Shown here: one piece after another, positions 30,520 to 40,166 of the stretch
Layout of the letters: each line of letters starts with the position of its first letter
How positions within the stretch are numbered: the stretch's first letter is position 1
Assembly (NCBI GenBank): GCA_023091665.1
Contig: JALJCQ010000012.1
Location: 3,844,001 to 3,908,000, forward strand
Source: Pythium myriotylum
Taxonomy: Eukaryota > Oomycota > Peronosporomycetes > Pythiales > Pythiaceae
Length of the DNA: 64,000 nucleotides
Direction of reading: 5' to 3'
Notes under the pieces: generated by a model
Told to the model about the DNA's origin: nothing
What the model saw: the letters and a program-made list of their open reading frames with translations, nothing else
The model's database searches: none
Program-made: the position numbers and the translations under genes

Positions 30520-32574
30520 CTAAGCAAGAGATCGACAGGATATCCTCGCTACACCAAGCTGTTTGACTTTCGGACCCGTTGTATCTACCAGGGCTGGAGC
30601 TGCAACCTTCAAGTGGCCAGTCTTCGCCATCACTTCCAGTATTACGACGCGGAATGGTATGTTGGTCACGCGATGAACCACCGTTCCCAGCACCAGCCAT
30701 ACCCAATGGTCCACACCTACCAGCGCCGAAGGCGTCGACCCCACCAAGACGTATCCAAGTCGCACAATCTCGTACGCCCGAATGGCTGAGCCATCTGCTG
30801 TGTAGGGTGAACGGGTGGATCCAAGGCCGCCGTTGCTGTGGAGCTGAACGGCAAGGGCGCGTTCTATGCGCAGGTCCGTTGCTCCACTCTTATCGTCGGT
30901 CACTCGTCGCGAATATAAAAGAGGGAACAAATTCACACCGAGAACAGCGACCTTCAGTCGAAACAAGATCTTGATTCTTCCATTCACTTGAAAGGCCAAG
31001 TCAGTTAAAAGGACGTCAAATAGACTGGCTGCATCAAGCTCGTCTGACGAGACCACCGTGACGGCGCGTCCGTCGATACCGAGTGCGCCAGACGCCATCA
31101 ACTCGGCGCGAAAGTAGTGGAGCAGACAAAAGAAGAGCAACGTCGGACCGAAAAGCGTGTCGCTCATTCGCCGACGCAGGAGTTTGCCGAGCAGGTTAAG
31201 GAGGCAGAAGAACAGCACCAAGACCTCTCCTATCGCTGGGTAGATCTCGAACCATGCGCTCTCGAGTGCAATCTGCGGGCCCTGAAAGCTGCATCCGACG
31301 GTCCAAAATGCAATAAGCGACGCCTTTAGGCGAGGTATAAGGAGGAAAGGCAGGTATTGAAATGAGTCCACGTTGGCTAGCGCTCCAATGCCAATCGCAT
31401 CGACGGGATAGAGAGCTACAAGCACGAACATCCATCGGGTGAGAAGCACCAGGAAGCATAAGTTCGAGATGAGCTTGCTGAGGTCGTACTTGCTTTCGAC
31501 GGTCTGCTTGAACTGCGCCTGAAACTGGCTTAGGCCGAAGCTAGATCCATTGTTCGCCTGAACTGAGTCGTAGCGACCGAGCTCAAACTTCGAAATGAGG
31601 TCATCATCCCAGCGTGTGGTCAGTACGCCACCGCCGCACCCACGAGAACAGTCAATCTCGGTTGCGTTGTTGAGCAAGTCGAACTGCCGTTGAGGTATAC
31701 CAAGTTCGCCATCAGGGTTGGAGGATATTATCTCGGAGTTCCATCGCATGTGCATGACTGGATCCTCGTACCAGCCGTTTCGCCAGACCCCACCGGGGTA
31801 CCCAAGCCACTTCTCTACCTTGCCCTCGCGAAGAGAGCGAGTGACTCCACTTAACCGTGCGATTGTGGTCTCCGACTCGCTCGTGAAAATTCCGGTGGCA
31901 CGAAACACACACGCACTTCCGTCATGGCCTGGAACAACATAACTCATGCTGTCTGCCAGATCCCAGTACGGGATGATGACAACGGGAAGTGCATTCTCCA
32001 GTGTGATGACTGTAGTGCTTGCAATCCCATCAACAACACGGAGAACATCACGCGTGACGTTGAAGCCGAGCCTCTCGCAAGCCGCGAAGATATTCTCTAT
32101 CGTGCGCAAGATCGCGTCGCACTGGCGCACATAATACGGTAATTGAGCTGCATCGAACACGAGACTCGCACGAGACACGACACGGAAGCCGTCCACCCCG
32201 TTCGACACCCATTGATGTACTGTGGTGTTCTTCGATTGCCGTAGCTTGATGAGCGCAGATAACTGAATGGGTCGATAATACCGATTCTTTTGAGCGCACA
32301 CGACCAAACGATCCGAGACAGGCACAACGCCGTCGCTGGGGAAAGCGTATGGTCCGAGCAATGGGCTTCGTCCTGTGTTGGCTCGAATCTCCGCAGTGAC
32401 CGAGCTCCAGATGATGCCAAAGATTTGGGCGAAGAGTACGATCAGCAGAAGCAGACAGATCGCGAGATTGTAGAGACTCAGACACACGATGAGCAACTTG
32501 CGCTGCCGGGGTGGAGCTGCGGCCGCCCGCGCGGATTGCCCTGCGCTAACGACTTGAAGCCGCCTGACCGTCAT
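30520..32574 (-). CDS. Family A multi-pass membrane protein A2, function unknown
   Basis: Intronless, 684 residues from ATG 32574; the frame is open further upstream without an ATG. Clear paralogue of A1 over its whole length: TM1 (SLYNLAICLLLLIVLFAQIF), ectodomain with RSPLLGPYAFP, RYYRPIQLS, NGVDGFRVVSR, VPGHDGSACVFRATG, GGVWRNGWYEDP and NNATEIDCS, then the hydrophobic C-terminal half with FEIYPAIGE and LFGPTLLFFC, and the tail ending ARISCRSLA. Cys and N-glycosylation positions in the ectodomain are kept. The gene is convergent with B2. Intact frame and conserved motifs argue that both A copies are under constraint. Confidence 0.77.
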   Translation of the reverse strand: MTVRRLQVVSAGQSARAAAAPPRQRKLLIVCLSLYNLAICLLLLIVLFAQIFGIIWSSVTAEIRANTGRSPLLGPYAFPSDGVVPVSDRLVVCAQKNRYYRPIQLSALIKLRQSKNTTVHQWVSNGVDGFRVVSRASLVFDAAQLPYYVRQCDAILRTIENIFAACERLGFNVTRDVLRVVDGIASTTVITLENALPVVIIPYWDLADSMSYVVPGHDGSACVFRATGIFTSESETTIARLSGVTRSLREGKVEKWLGYPGGVWRNGWYEDPVMHMRWNSEIISSNPDGELGIPQRQFDLLNNATEIDCSRGCGGGVLTTRWDDDLISKFELGRYDSVQANNGSSFGLSQFQAQFKQTVESKYDLSKLISNLCFLVLLTRWMFVLVALYPVDAIGIGALANVDSFQYLPFLLIPRLKASLIAFWTVGCSFQGPQIALESAWFEIYPAIGEVLVLFFCLLNLLGKLLRRRMSDTLFGPTLLFFCLLHYFRAELMASGALGIDGRAVTVVSSDELDAASLFDVLLTDLAFQVNGRIKILFRLKVAVLGVNLFPLLYSRRVTDDKSGATDLRIERALAVQLHSNGGLGSTRSPYTADGSAIRAYEIVRLGYVLVGSTPSALVGVDHWVWLVLGTVVHRVTNIPFRVVILEVMAKTGHLKVAAPALVDTTGPKVKQLGVARISCRSLA

Positions 32575-33082
32575 GCCGAGCGTCAAGGTGGCAAGCGGGT
32601 CGGGATGAGATTCGAGAACGCAGTCGTGCGATGAGAACACTCTGTCTGTTCCGTGTTGATAAAAATAAGTCGGAAGAGGGCATTGAACGATGCTGGTCGA
32701 TGTAGAAATCAGCTGATACGTAGAGCTATCGGTTGTATCCGTGTCAGCGAACACACGCAGGAAGTTCAACGACTGATAATCTCACTTTTTTTTGCCGTCG
32801 TGAGTCTTACATGTAAATGTACCACAAACGATGGCTATCTCCCAGGCTTTGCTGATCCGTCAGAGGATTTGAAGCAGGATGGAGGCAAGCAAAGTGACTG
32901 TCACATTTTGTGGTTGAAGTGGCTGCGCAAACTGCGAGGGGGATGGGCGCATTCCTGGACCCTCAAGCTGTGCTGGGACAAAGACCGGAGAGCGCAATGC
33001 CTTCAGTCCCAACGACACAACAGACTACAGTCCCCATACTTTGTATATTCTCACGTCACATTTCTAAGCTCATCGACATTTT
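32575..33082. other. A2 promoter and C1 3' region
   Basis: About 500 bp, AT-rich, between the A2 start and the 3' end of the small gene C1. No gene, repeat or RNA feature was recognised. Confidence 0.35.
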
Positions 33083-33556
33083 CTAATCCTCTTCATCCTC
33101 CGTGATCGAGTCGAGTGGCGTGTAACTTCTCCGCTTGACCAGCTGCATGTCTCTCGTGTACGCGACGCGCTTGCCGGCCACACGCACGGTCAGACAGCCT
33201 TCATAGTCACTCGGGATCTTGATCACTTTGGGCTTGTTCTCTATCTTGTCGCAAGTGCACTTGGGGGCTTTTCCAAGGATCCGCCGCCAGAGGCTTCGCT
33301 TGCGCGTCGGAGCGACCGGTTCGTCTCCCTGCGTGTCCTTCTTCAAATCGATTTCCTCACGCTCGATTGCCTTGAGCGCCACGATCGATGCGACGCCTCC
33401 AAGCGGCGTGACGCGCTTGCGGAGCCGCTGACGGTCCTGGAGAAACGCCCGCGCGCCACACGTGCACTCGAGGCGTTTGGTCGTGGATTCTTCAGCCGCG
33501 AGGTGCTGCTGGGCCTGGATTCGCGCGATTTGGCTGTGTAGCGCGAAGGTCGCCAT
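33083..33556 (-). CDS. Small basic protein C1 with CxCGARA motif, unknown function
   Basis: 157 residues from ATG 33556 (the frame extends upstream only through a TTG). It shares several blocks with C2 (34661-35164): RLECTCGARA near the N-terminus, PTRKRSLWRRILGK then PKCTC in the middle, and the strongly conserved C-terminal block IPSDYEGCLTVRVAGKRVAY followed by TRDMQ, YTPLDSITED and an acidic end. The two CxC motifs might bind metal or pair in disulfides. No signal peptide or membrane segment is visible, so it is probably cytosolic or nuclear. An initiator motif lies 34 bp upstream (33590-33605), which supports the start. Not recognised as any named family. Confidence 0.65.
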   Translation of the reverse strand: MATFALHSQIARIQAQQHLAAEESTTKRLECTCGARAFLQDRQRLRKRVTPLGGVASIVALKAIEREEIDLKKDTQGDEPVAPTRKRSLWRRILGKAPKCTCDKIENKPKVIKIPSDYEGCLTVRVAGKRVAYTRDMQLVKRRSYTPLDSITEDEED

Positions 33557-33589
33557 ATTGGATTTGGATTGGTGCAATCAATGCACGGC

Positions 33590-33605
33590 AAATTGAAGAG
33601 TGAGT
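33590..33605 (-). promoter_or_regulatory. Oomycete-type initiator of C1
   Basis: Minus-strand ACTCACTCTTCAATTT fits GCTCATTYYNCAWTTT at 14 of 16 positions. It lies 34 bp before the C1 ATG. Confidence 0.55.
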
Positions 33606-34660
33606 GAGTCTGGCTGGAACCAATACTTTGCTCCCAGAGAGAACGATTCCGGAACCGGGGGGCACGTGGGAACGAGGAATGTATGCGGGACATCCAAGAG
33701 TGATGGTACACCCAGTGAACAGGCAAGAAACGACCAGATGGGTTCACCGTAATAAGTCGCCGCAATTCATCTATTTCAGTATATCCACGAACCCGTAATC
33801 TCGGGTCCGATTAACGTATTTGAGTAGATATGTCGGGCCTTTGAGTTCGCTTGCTGTGCAGCGCGGTTTCTCTTCTCGCGCTCGCACAGCATGCTTCTAT
33901 GAGCTTAGACAGCACCATGTTTCCTTTACCTCGAGCTCATGTGGGTCGATACGTTGTGTTCCCATGGTGTCGAGCCGATCGAGGACATTCGTCTTACTGA
34001 TGTAAGATAATACCCGCCGTCGATTACACTCTGTCGTGGTGCCTTTCTCGTCCTGATGGCGCTGGTTGATCGAGTGGCTTGCGACCCTCTGCCCTGTGCT
34101 GTCCATCGCTTCGTCTCACCGACAAGTCTCCGTACACTTCCACGTTGGAAATGCCCTTGTTGACGGAGGAGTTTAGTCGCGTGAGTTGTAACCTCAGCCC
34201 TACCGGGTTGCTGTCCCCATCTCCATCATCGGCCATTCCAGCGGAGACCGTGGATTTGTGTGCTCGCTCGATCTGGTTGCGTGTGCCAAGTCGCAAATCC
34301 ATTTGGCTCTGGTTTCCTCTGTGACGGAAGAGAAGAACGATGGAAAAAGGAAGGGAACGAGTTGCGCAAACGCTGGCGAGGCCACAAAGCCGTTGATGCG
34401 GCGGTGTCGTGGTGATGACCACGTTGAAGAGCAGGGCAACGATGGCTTCGTGTCGATGCAGCGGCAGGTGTAAGTTTCCCCAAGTCTCCATGATTCAAGA
34501 TGCACGATTTCTTCAAAGTGGATTGGGTGGTTTCATTCGTTCTAGAGTTGTAGTATTTAGATGTATGGACATTGTTCTACCGAGTGGCTTTCGCCACCAT
34601 GTTCACTCGACAGTGTTTATCAAACTCACGCGGACATGGACGGTCGTGGACTCGCGTTCT
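33606..34660. other. Spacer between C1 and C2
   Basis: About 1 kb. A minus-strand frame of 155 codons from an ATG at 34491 to 34024 has no recognisable motif and biased composition; I do not call it a gene. Nothing else was seen. Confidence 0.35.
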
Positions 34661-35164
34661 CTAGAAGGCATCTTCGCAGTCTTCGGAAATCGTGTCCATG
34701 GGCGAGTACGCGAGTCGCTTGACGCGCTGCATCTCCCTCGTGAACGCCACGCGCTTGCCAGCCACGCGCACGGTCAGGCAGCCTTCGTAGTCGCTCGGGA
34801 TCTGGATGAGCTTGGGCTTGAGCGCATTTTGCTCCTTGTGGAGCTTTTCACAAATGCACTTAGGGCCCTTGCCGAGGATCTTGCGCCAGAGGCTGCGCTT
34901 GCGGGTCGGCATGCTGGCGTGGTCGTCCTCGTGGGGCTCGATCTTCTTCTCCGAGTCCTTCTCGACCTCGCGCAGCAGCATCACTCCGGCGAGTCCGATG
35001 GGCGCGACGCGGCGCTGGCGCTCGAGCGCGTGCTTCTCTTCATAGGCGCGCGCACCGCATGTGCACTCGAAGCGCGCCGACTTGCTCACGGTCGCGTGGT
35101 GGTGGTGGCTCTGGTGCGGCGAGGGCACGTACACTGACGGCGGGAGTCCGATGCCGATGGCCAT
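34661..35164 (-). CDS. Small basic protein C2, paralogue of C1
   Basis: 167 residues from ATG 35164. It has the same blocks in the same order as C1: FECTCGARAYEEK, PTRKRSLWRKILGK with PKCICEK, and IPSDYEGCLTVRVAGKRVAF with TREMQ, YSPMDTISED. An extra His-rich stretch (SPHQSHHHHATVS) lies near the N-terminus. Tandem with C1 on the same strand, 1.1 kb apart, so a local duplication is likely. The frame is open to a GTG at 35248, but the ATG at 35164 sits 30-50 bp behind a good initiator. Function unknown. Confidence 0.66.
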   Translation of the reverse strand: MAIGIGLPPSVYVPSPHQSHHHHATVSKSARFECTCGARAYEEKHALERQRRVAPIGLAGVMLLREVEKDSEKKIEPHEDDHASMPTRKRSLWRKILGKGPKCICEKLHKEQNALKPKLIQIPSDYEGCLTVRVAGKRVAFTREMQRVKRLAYSPMDTISEDCEDAF

Positions 35165-35193
35165 GGTTCCGTGGAGACGAGTGTGCTGGACGT

Positions 35194-35212
35194 GGAAGAT
35201 TGGGGAATGACG
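35194..35212 (-). promoter_or_regulatory. Oomycete-type initiator of C2
   Basis: On the minus strand GTCATTCCCCAATCTTCC combines a near-consensus initiator (TCATTCCCCA) with the flanking T/C-rich part. It ends 30 bp before the C2 ATG, so C1 and C2 share promoter type and spacing. Confidence 0.55.
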
Positions 35213-36343
35213 GATCGCAGCCCACTGGAGGCGGACGGAGGCGCTCACGCATCGAAGAGATCCAGAGCAGTGTGTGCTGGTGTTTGGTGAGCCCTGCGAC
35301 AGACAGACTCATCAGGCGGCGAGTTACCGGGCCTGTCTCTCGCACTCGACTTGTAACCCTACGGGAATGATGGTCTCTTGACTGGCGTGTGCGAGTGTGT
35401 GTTGTGGATTACGGATTGGTTGAAATACAGTGATTTGATGACCTACCCCTACTGTCGTCAATGTGTGTGGACCTGGTTGCTCTCACGTCACAGGTTTTGG
35501 TGGGTGGACAGGACGGCAGCTCTCTTGGGCTCGCGGCGTTGCATTGCAACGGCGGCACATGCGACAGTCGACGGCGCCTTCATTGGCTCGTGGCACGAGA
35601 TGCGCGGCAGAGATCTCTTGACTCAACACGAGTGTATTACCGTACAACTACAGAATCCAGAGTCGAGGAGATGGTCTGCGTCTGCGTGTATTAGGTGGCG
35701 ATGGAATCTTGGTGAGCATGGAGGTCTCTCGGAATTCGAACAAAAGATTCCGTCATAAGGTGCCGCAAGATTCCATCGAGGGTTGCGACTTTGTGAAGTG
35801 CTAGATTCTCTTTCTCTCTCTCTTCTTCTCCGCGACCTATGAAAAGTTTCAGAGAACGATTGGTCGCGGAGGGAGCTGACTGACGGAGGGACTGACGACC
35901 GCTCAGGTGCTTTTTCGGGCGGTGGGTGCGTGGATCGTCTCTTGGTTGTTCAAGTGCACACGAGACTGAAGTTCACCATCACTCGTGTACCTCACACGCG
36001 ACAGTCGAGGAGTCTGGCTGCCGCACAGAGACGAGGACCCGCTTGATGACACGTCATTGCTGCACTGCTGATCATTTCGCGGCGGCCACACACGTGCGTC
36101 AGCCTGGGTGGAGGGAACAGTGGAGATTCGTTTGAAGTTGGAGTGGGACCGCTCCAAAACACGCTGACGACAAGCTGGTTTCGCGCGGTACGAAACTAGC
36201 ACGGCAGGTCGCACCTTCCGTGCGTAGTGGCTTTGCTCGCGGTCCTGGATTTATGCACACGTGGTACGGTACTGTACCTAGAATATTCACGAGTTCTGGT
36301 TGCAACATCGAAGCGCGTAGAATATTCACAGGGTTTTCTTCCA
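35213..36343. other. Intergenic, nothing recognised
   Basis: About 1.1 kb between C2 and the 3' end of the broken A3 copy. It has a pyrimidine-rich run near 35805-35830 and short frames without motifs. Confidence 0.35.
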
Positions 36344-37754
36344 TCATCGAAGCGGTCGACTGGATATGCGGGCAATCGAACACTGCGACAGCTCTTTGCT
36401 TGTGACTTGGAGCAAGCGCGGCGTGGGGCTGATGGTTGCTGGGAGGCAGTCTGATTTGTCGCTTCGGATTTCGTACATTACCACTCGATACGTGAGCCAA
36501 GTTGGACGACGACATGCAAACCCGAGGAGGAAAAAACTCCAGCTGCTCACGGGGACGAGAAACTGCGACGAAGTCCCAACCGCAACGAAGCCTAGGCGCA
36601 CAATTTCGTACGGACGAACAGCATCGTTTGCTTGAGTATAGGTGGATTTTGTGGAGCCGATACCGCCGCTGTGAGCAAATCGAACCGCCAATGCACGTTC
36701 AATTGGGAGTTCGTTCACCCCATTGTTCGAGACACGACGAGAGAAGAAAGCCAATTGTAGAAAGTTGATCCCCAACACAAGTTTGAGCACGAACAGCCTT
36801 TTGACCTTGCCGTTGACTCGAAATGCTAGATCCGTCACGAAAAAGTCGAGGACACTAGCAGCATCGAGCTCAGAAGATACCACTGCTGGAGCTATTCGAC
36901 TGTCGACGCCGAAGATCCCCAAGGAAGTCAATTTGACGCGACAGTAGTGGAGGAGGCAAAAGAACACCAAAGTAGGCCCGAAAAGCGCGTCGCTGACTCT
37001 CCTTCTCGTTACTTTGGCCATCTTATCGAGCATCGAGAACAAGAGGACCACAAGCTCACCGATAGCTGGGTAGATTTCAAACCAAGAGCTCTCGAGAGCA
37101 AGCTGAACTCCTTCGAAGCGACAGCCAACAGTGAAGAATCTCGTGAGTGTTTTCTTGAGTCGAGGCATGAGAAACAAAGGGAGAAACTGGAAAGAGCTCG
37201 AATTAACGACAGCTCCGATCCCGGCTGTGTCATGTGGATAGAGAGCAAATATTGCGGATAGCCATCGAGCCAGCATGCCGCAGAAACAAGAATTTGAAAG
37301 CAATTGGTCGAAGGTATAGCGACTCCGAACCGTTAGCGTAGCGTTTGAGCTACGAACTGGAATAGTCCAAAGCGAGAGCCATTCGAGATCATTATGGAAT
37401 CGAACCCTGGCTGATGCAGTTCTGAGACGATATCTTCTTCCCAGCGCGTCGTGAACTTTCCTCCCTCACAACCGCCTGAGCAGTCTATTTCAGTGGCTTC
37501 GTGGAGCAGGTCAAACTGACGAAGTTGAATTCTGAACTTGGGATCGAAGACATGACGTCTGAGTACCACCTCATACGGACCACAGGGCCCTCGTACCATC
37601 CATTGCGCCACTCACCGTTGTGGTACCCAAGCCATTCAGCAGTCCTGGCCTCACGAACGGTGCGATTGACCCCCGTATAGCAGAGCAATATTCGGTTCTG
37701 ACTCGCTGGTAAACATACCAGTTGCTCGAGACACCAGGGTTGCGTAAAATACAA
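36344..37754 (-). pseudogene. Family A pseudogene A3 (5'-truncated, several frameshifts)
   Basis: The longest piece (36344-37303, 319 codons) matches the hydrophobic C-terminal half of A1/A2: LARWLSAIFALYP, FEIYPAIGELVVLLF, LFGPTLVFFCLLHY, RPYEIVRLG and the tail ISSRPLR. Upstream pieces in two or three other frames (37333-37611, 37485-37754) hold GVNRTVREAR, EWRNGWYEGP and EIDCSGGC from the ectodomain. The region coding for TM1 and the first half of the ectodomain is missing; homology stops near 37750, right where an AT-rich repeat and the Harbinger-like fragment begin. At least three frame changes are needed, so it is a pseudogene. Confidence 0.8.
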
Positions 37755-37762
37755 TACGGGAA

Positions 37763-37779
37763 TCGGTCCATTGGACCGA
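37763..37779. repeat. 8-bp-arm palindrome at the A3 breakpoint
   Basis: TCGGTCCA-T-TGGACCGA, followed by several near-repeats of the string AGGATT between 37785 and 37850. It marks the junction between the truncated A3 copy and the transposase fragment and may be a transposon end. Confidence 0.4.
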
Positions 37780-37928
37780 ATTCCTGTAGGATTTTAGGAT
37801 TGAAAATCCATTTTCCTATTCCATATCCGTAAAATTTAGGATTGGATTTCTTCCCATTTCAACCAATCGAGGAAACGCGTCCCTCCACTTCGAAATCGCG
37901 AACAAACTCTCGGAAATTCGCGAGCATC

Positions 37929-38160
37929 ATGCACTCCTCTTCGGAGATCAGCGATGATGAAGACGACGTCGCTCTTGTCTTCGCGCTCGCCATGTACACG
38001 AAAGGGGAGGAGCGCTTCCGGGACGCCACGCGCGGTCAATCGTGCCTCACGCGCGTAGATGTGCTCCCGGATCCACGGACAGGTACGCCGTGGGAAACCA
38101 CGTTCGCGGCCCGGAATGACCACGCGTTTATCGTCACCACGAGTATACGGTGCGGACACA
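37929..38160 (+). pseudogene. N-terminal fragment of a PIF/Harbinger-like transposase
   Basis: The frame from ATG 37929 begins MHSSSEISDDEDDVALVFAL and continues with LPDPRTGTPWETTFAARND, a layout I associate with oomycete Harbinger-type DDE transposases (acidic start, then a TPW and RND box). The similarity ends near 38140 and the rest of the protein, including the DDE catalytic part, is absent. A truncated copy. The family assignment is from memory of motif style and is not certain. Confidence 0.45.
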
Positions 38161-38380
38161 ATCGAAGAGGATATGGAGGTCATCATCGCTGTACCCTGAA
38201 GCGCCAGGGGGGCGCCCCTTCTTCTTGCCGCTGTTGGCGCGCGCAGCGCCCGTTGCCTTGCCCACGTATTACTCGCTGGTGACTTGAAGTGGAAACTTCA
38301 ACCGTTCAAATTCGGGACAGTGTTTTGGGACAATTTGGTTTGACGGGGTATCTTTTTTCATCAATTATGGACAGTGATTA

Positions 38381-38416
38381 TGAAATGAAAGGGGGTCCCC
38401 ACCCCCTTTCATTTCA
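38381..38416. repeat. Strong 16-bp-arm foldback
   Basis: TGAAATGAAAGGGGGT (38381-38396), a CCCC loop, then its exact reverse complement (38401-38416). It lies between the transposase fragment and the LINE fragment. It may be the end of a transposon or a hairpin formed at a repaired break. Confidence 0.5.
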
Positions 38417-38493
38417 AAAATTATGAACACGGACTGAGGCTGTTTAGATCGAACTCACCAGCAGGCGGGATGCCCACGGGCACAGCAGCTCTG

Positions 38494-38520
38494 GGCTCCA
38501 TGTGGAGTCCACATGGAGCC
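38494..38520. repeat. 27-bp palindrome at the LINE 5' end
   Basis: Thirteen-base perfect arms around a single G (GGCTCCATGTGGA-G-TCCACATGGAGCC). It overlaps the first codons of the open LINE frame, at or near its 5' truncation point. Such inverted junctions can arise by twin priming or microhomology repair during LINE insertion. Confidence 0.45.
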
Positions 38521-39537
38521 ATCTATGGTCACCAGGTCAAGCGCCGGAGCTCCAAGAGGCAAAAGCAGCCTTCTTCTCCCTCCAACTTCCAGCTGCCCCG
38601 GACTCTCTATGGTCCCACCCGAGCATGGCGCGCTTACCGCTACCCACCGTCGAGGCCACCATTGCCACCCACGCCGCTGTCCAAGCTGCATGGAGGCAAC
38701 ACTCACTCGTCGTGATGCAAACCCTCTGGAGGTGGCGCACAGCGCCAGACCAAGTCGACGACATCTGGACGCCTACGCACGCAGCAGCCATCCTACACCA
38801 CGCCATGGAGGCGTCTCTGCGAGACCTCAAGTGGCGACGGACAAAGACTAGCGCGGCGACGCCACACACGGCCACGGCCATCCGGTTGATCAGGGACTTA
38901 TCTTCGCGTCCCTCACAGCCAGTCGTCCGCGCAGCGGACCACACCGAGCACTACCTCTTATTCTTCGACGGGGGATCCCGAGGCAACCCGGGGCCGGGGG
39001 GAGCTGGGGCAGTCATCGTTCGAGTTTCCCAGGACACAGCCCACGCGGATGTCGTTTTCTCGGCGGCTACAGCTTACGACAACCCATCCACCACCACCAA
39101 CAAGGCCGAGTATGACGGCATCCTCTCCGGCCTCGTCGCGGCAGGAGAGAACCGCTGGACGCCCCTCTCGGTCATCGGCGACAGCATGCTCATCATCCAA
39201 CAAATGGAGCAGTACAAACCCCCGCTTAACTCCACGTTGAAAGGCAAATATGCTCGAGTGCGACGACTAGCCGATACTCTAGGTGTTCGCAGTTGGCGTC
39301 ACCACCCTCGCGCAGCAAACAAGATGGCGGACGCAGCGGCCAATCTCGCTATGGACTCCCACGACAGCAGCCACACACATCACCCCACCGACGACGTGCG
39401 GCATCAGCGCATCGCAGCCCTACTTCCCGGGGACCTCGCGCACTGGAGAGAAGGTAATACCTAAACTTGGGCTCCGGCCGGCTATGGGTTTCTAGATAAG
39501 CAAACCAATAGACCTTAATTGGATCGTAATATGGTTG
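38502..39537 (+). mobile_element. 5'-truncated LINE: C-terminal part with RNase H, and 3' tail
   Basis: An intact frame (38502-39464, 320 residues) holds the end of a LINE ORF2. RNase H catalytic positions are all present: Asp in FFDGGSRGNPGPGG, Glu in NKAEYDGILSGL, Asp in VIGDSMLIIQQM and Asp in AANKMADAAANLAMD. The fold removes RNA from RNA-DNA hybrids during retrotransposition. The reverse transcriptase is missing. The 3' tail (about 39474-39537: GCCGGCTATG, CTAGATAAGC, CAATAGACC, AATTG) recurs inverted at 23204-23258 and in part at 52949-52973. No long poly(A) follows. Confidence 0.75.
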
Positions 39538-39727
39538 ACTATCCACAATCATACACTGTACACGACGCTTCGAAGTGGATGGGATTTCGGCTCCGTCATT
39601 CCACCACAGTCTCACCCAAAACGAGTAGTGATCAAGCTATAGCTCCGTACTGCAACCAGAAAGAAGTCGGAGAGGGATCAGCAACGAACACCCACCCACA
39701 ACGACATTGCTGCAGTGTTTCAGCCCG

Positions 39728-39743
39728 GCTCACTCTCCATTTC
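39728..39743 (+). promoter_or_regulatory. Oomycete-type initiator of the Cys-rich gene
   Basis: GCTCACTCTCCATTTC matches GCTCATTYYNCAWTTT at 14 of 16 positions, followed by a C/T-rich stretch. It lies 34 bp before the ATG at 39777. Confidence 0.6.
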
Positions 39744-39776
39744 TCCGCCTCCCCAGCATCCATCCGATATCTTGCC

Positions 39777-40166
39777 ATGATCTCGACTCGCCTTCTCCTC
39801 GTTGGCGCACTTGTCGTTGCGACCAACTCGATCTCTTGCTTGGCCGCCACCGACGTAACCGAATGGGACGTCACTTGCGATCTCAAGTCTACGTATCCAT
39901 CTGAAGCCAAGGCGTGCAGCTCGGCATGCACCTGTCTTACGGGGGACTCGAGTTTGTTCTGCGGATAAAACTACGATCTTTGCAGCAAAGCGGCCTGCAG
40001 CTGCAAGCCGGTTGTTGTCCGCAGCTACGACCTGATTTGTTCCAAGGCTGGAGAGGACAAGAACGCCTGTCAGGAGAAATGTGGGTGTGGCCGAGACGGC
40101 AAAAACTACTGCAACACGGTCTCCGATGACGAGAGTTGCGCGCGCGCTGGCTGCCACTGCAAGTAG
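39777..40166 (+). pseudogene. Secreted cysteine-rich repeat protein with an in-frame stop
   Basis: From ATG 39777: a signal peptide (about residues 1-24, MISTRLLLVGALVVATNSIS), then Cys-rich sequence. The frame meets TAA at 39966-39968 (codon 64) and would otherwise continue to TAG at 40164-40166 (130 codons). Cys spacing on both sides of the stop follows one rule, C-x(6-12)-C-x(3-4)-C-x-C, four times, so the stop sits inside what was one repetitive protein. Small secreted Cys-rich proteins of oomycetes can act in the apoplast or cell wall; no specific family was recognised. The promoter looks intact. Either a recent pseudogene or a short secreted 63-residue product; a sequencing error at the stop is possible. 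Confidence 0.6.

Noticed and set aside
33733..33750. Shared string CCAGATGGGTTCACC with 63629-63643
   Set aside because: Only about 16 bp match and the flanks are unrelated; too short to call an LTR remnant.
34024..34491. 155-codon minus-strand frame between C1 and C2
   Set aside because: No motif, no paralogue in the window, no initiator; composition looks random.
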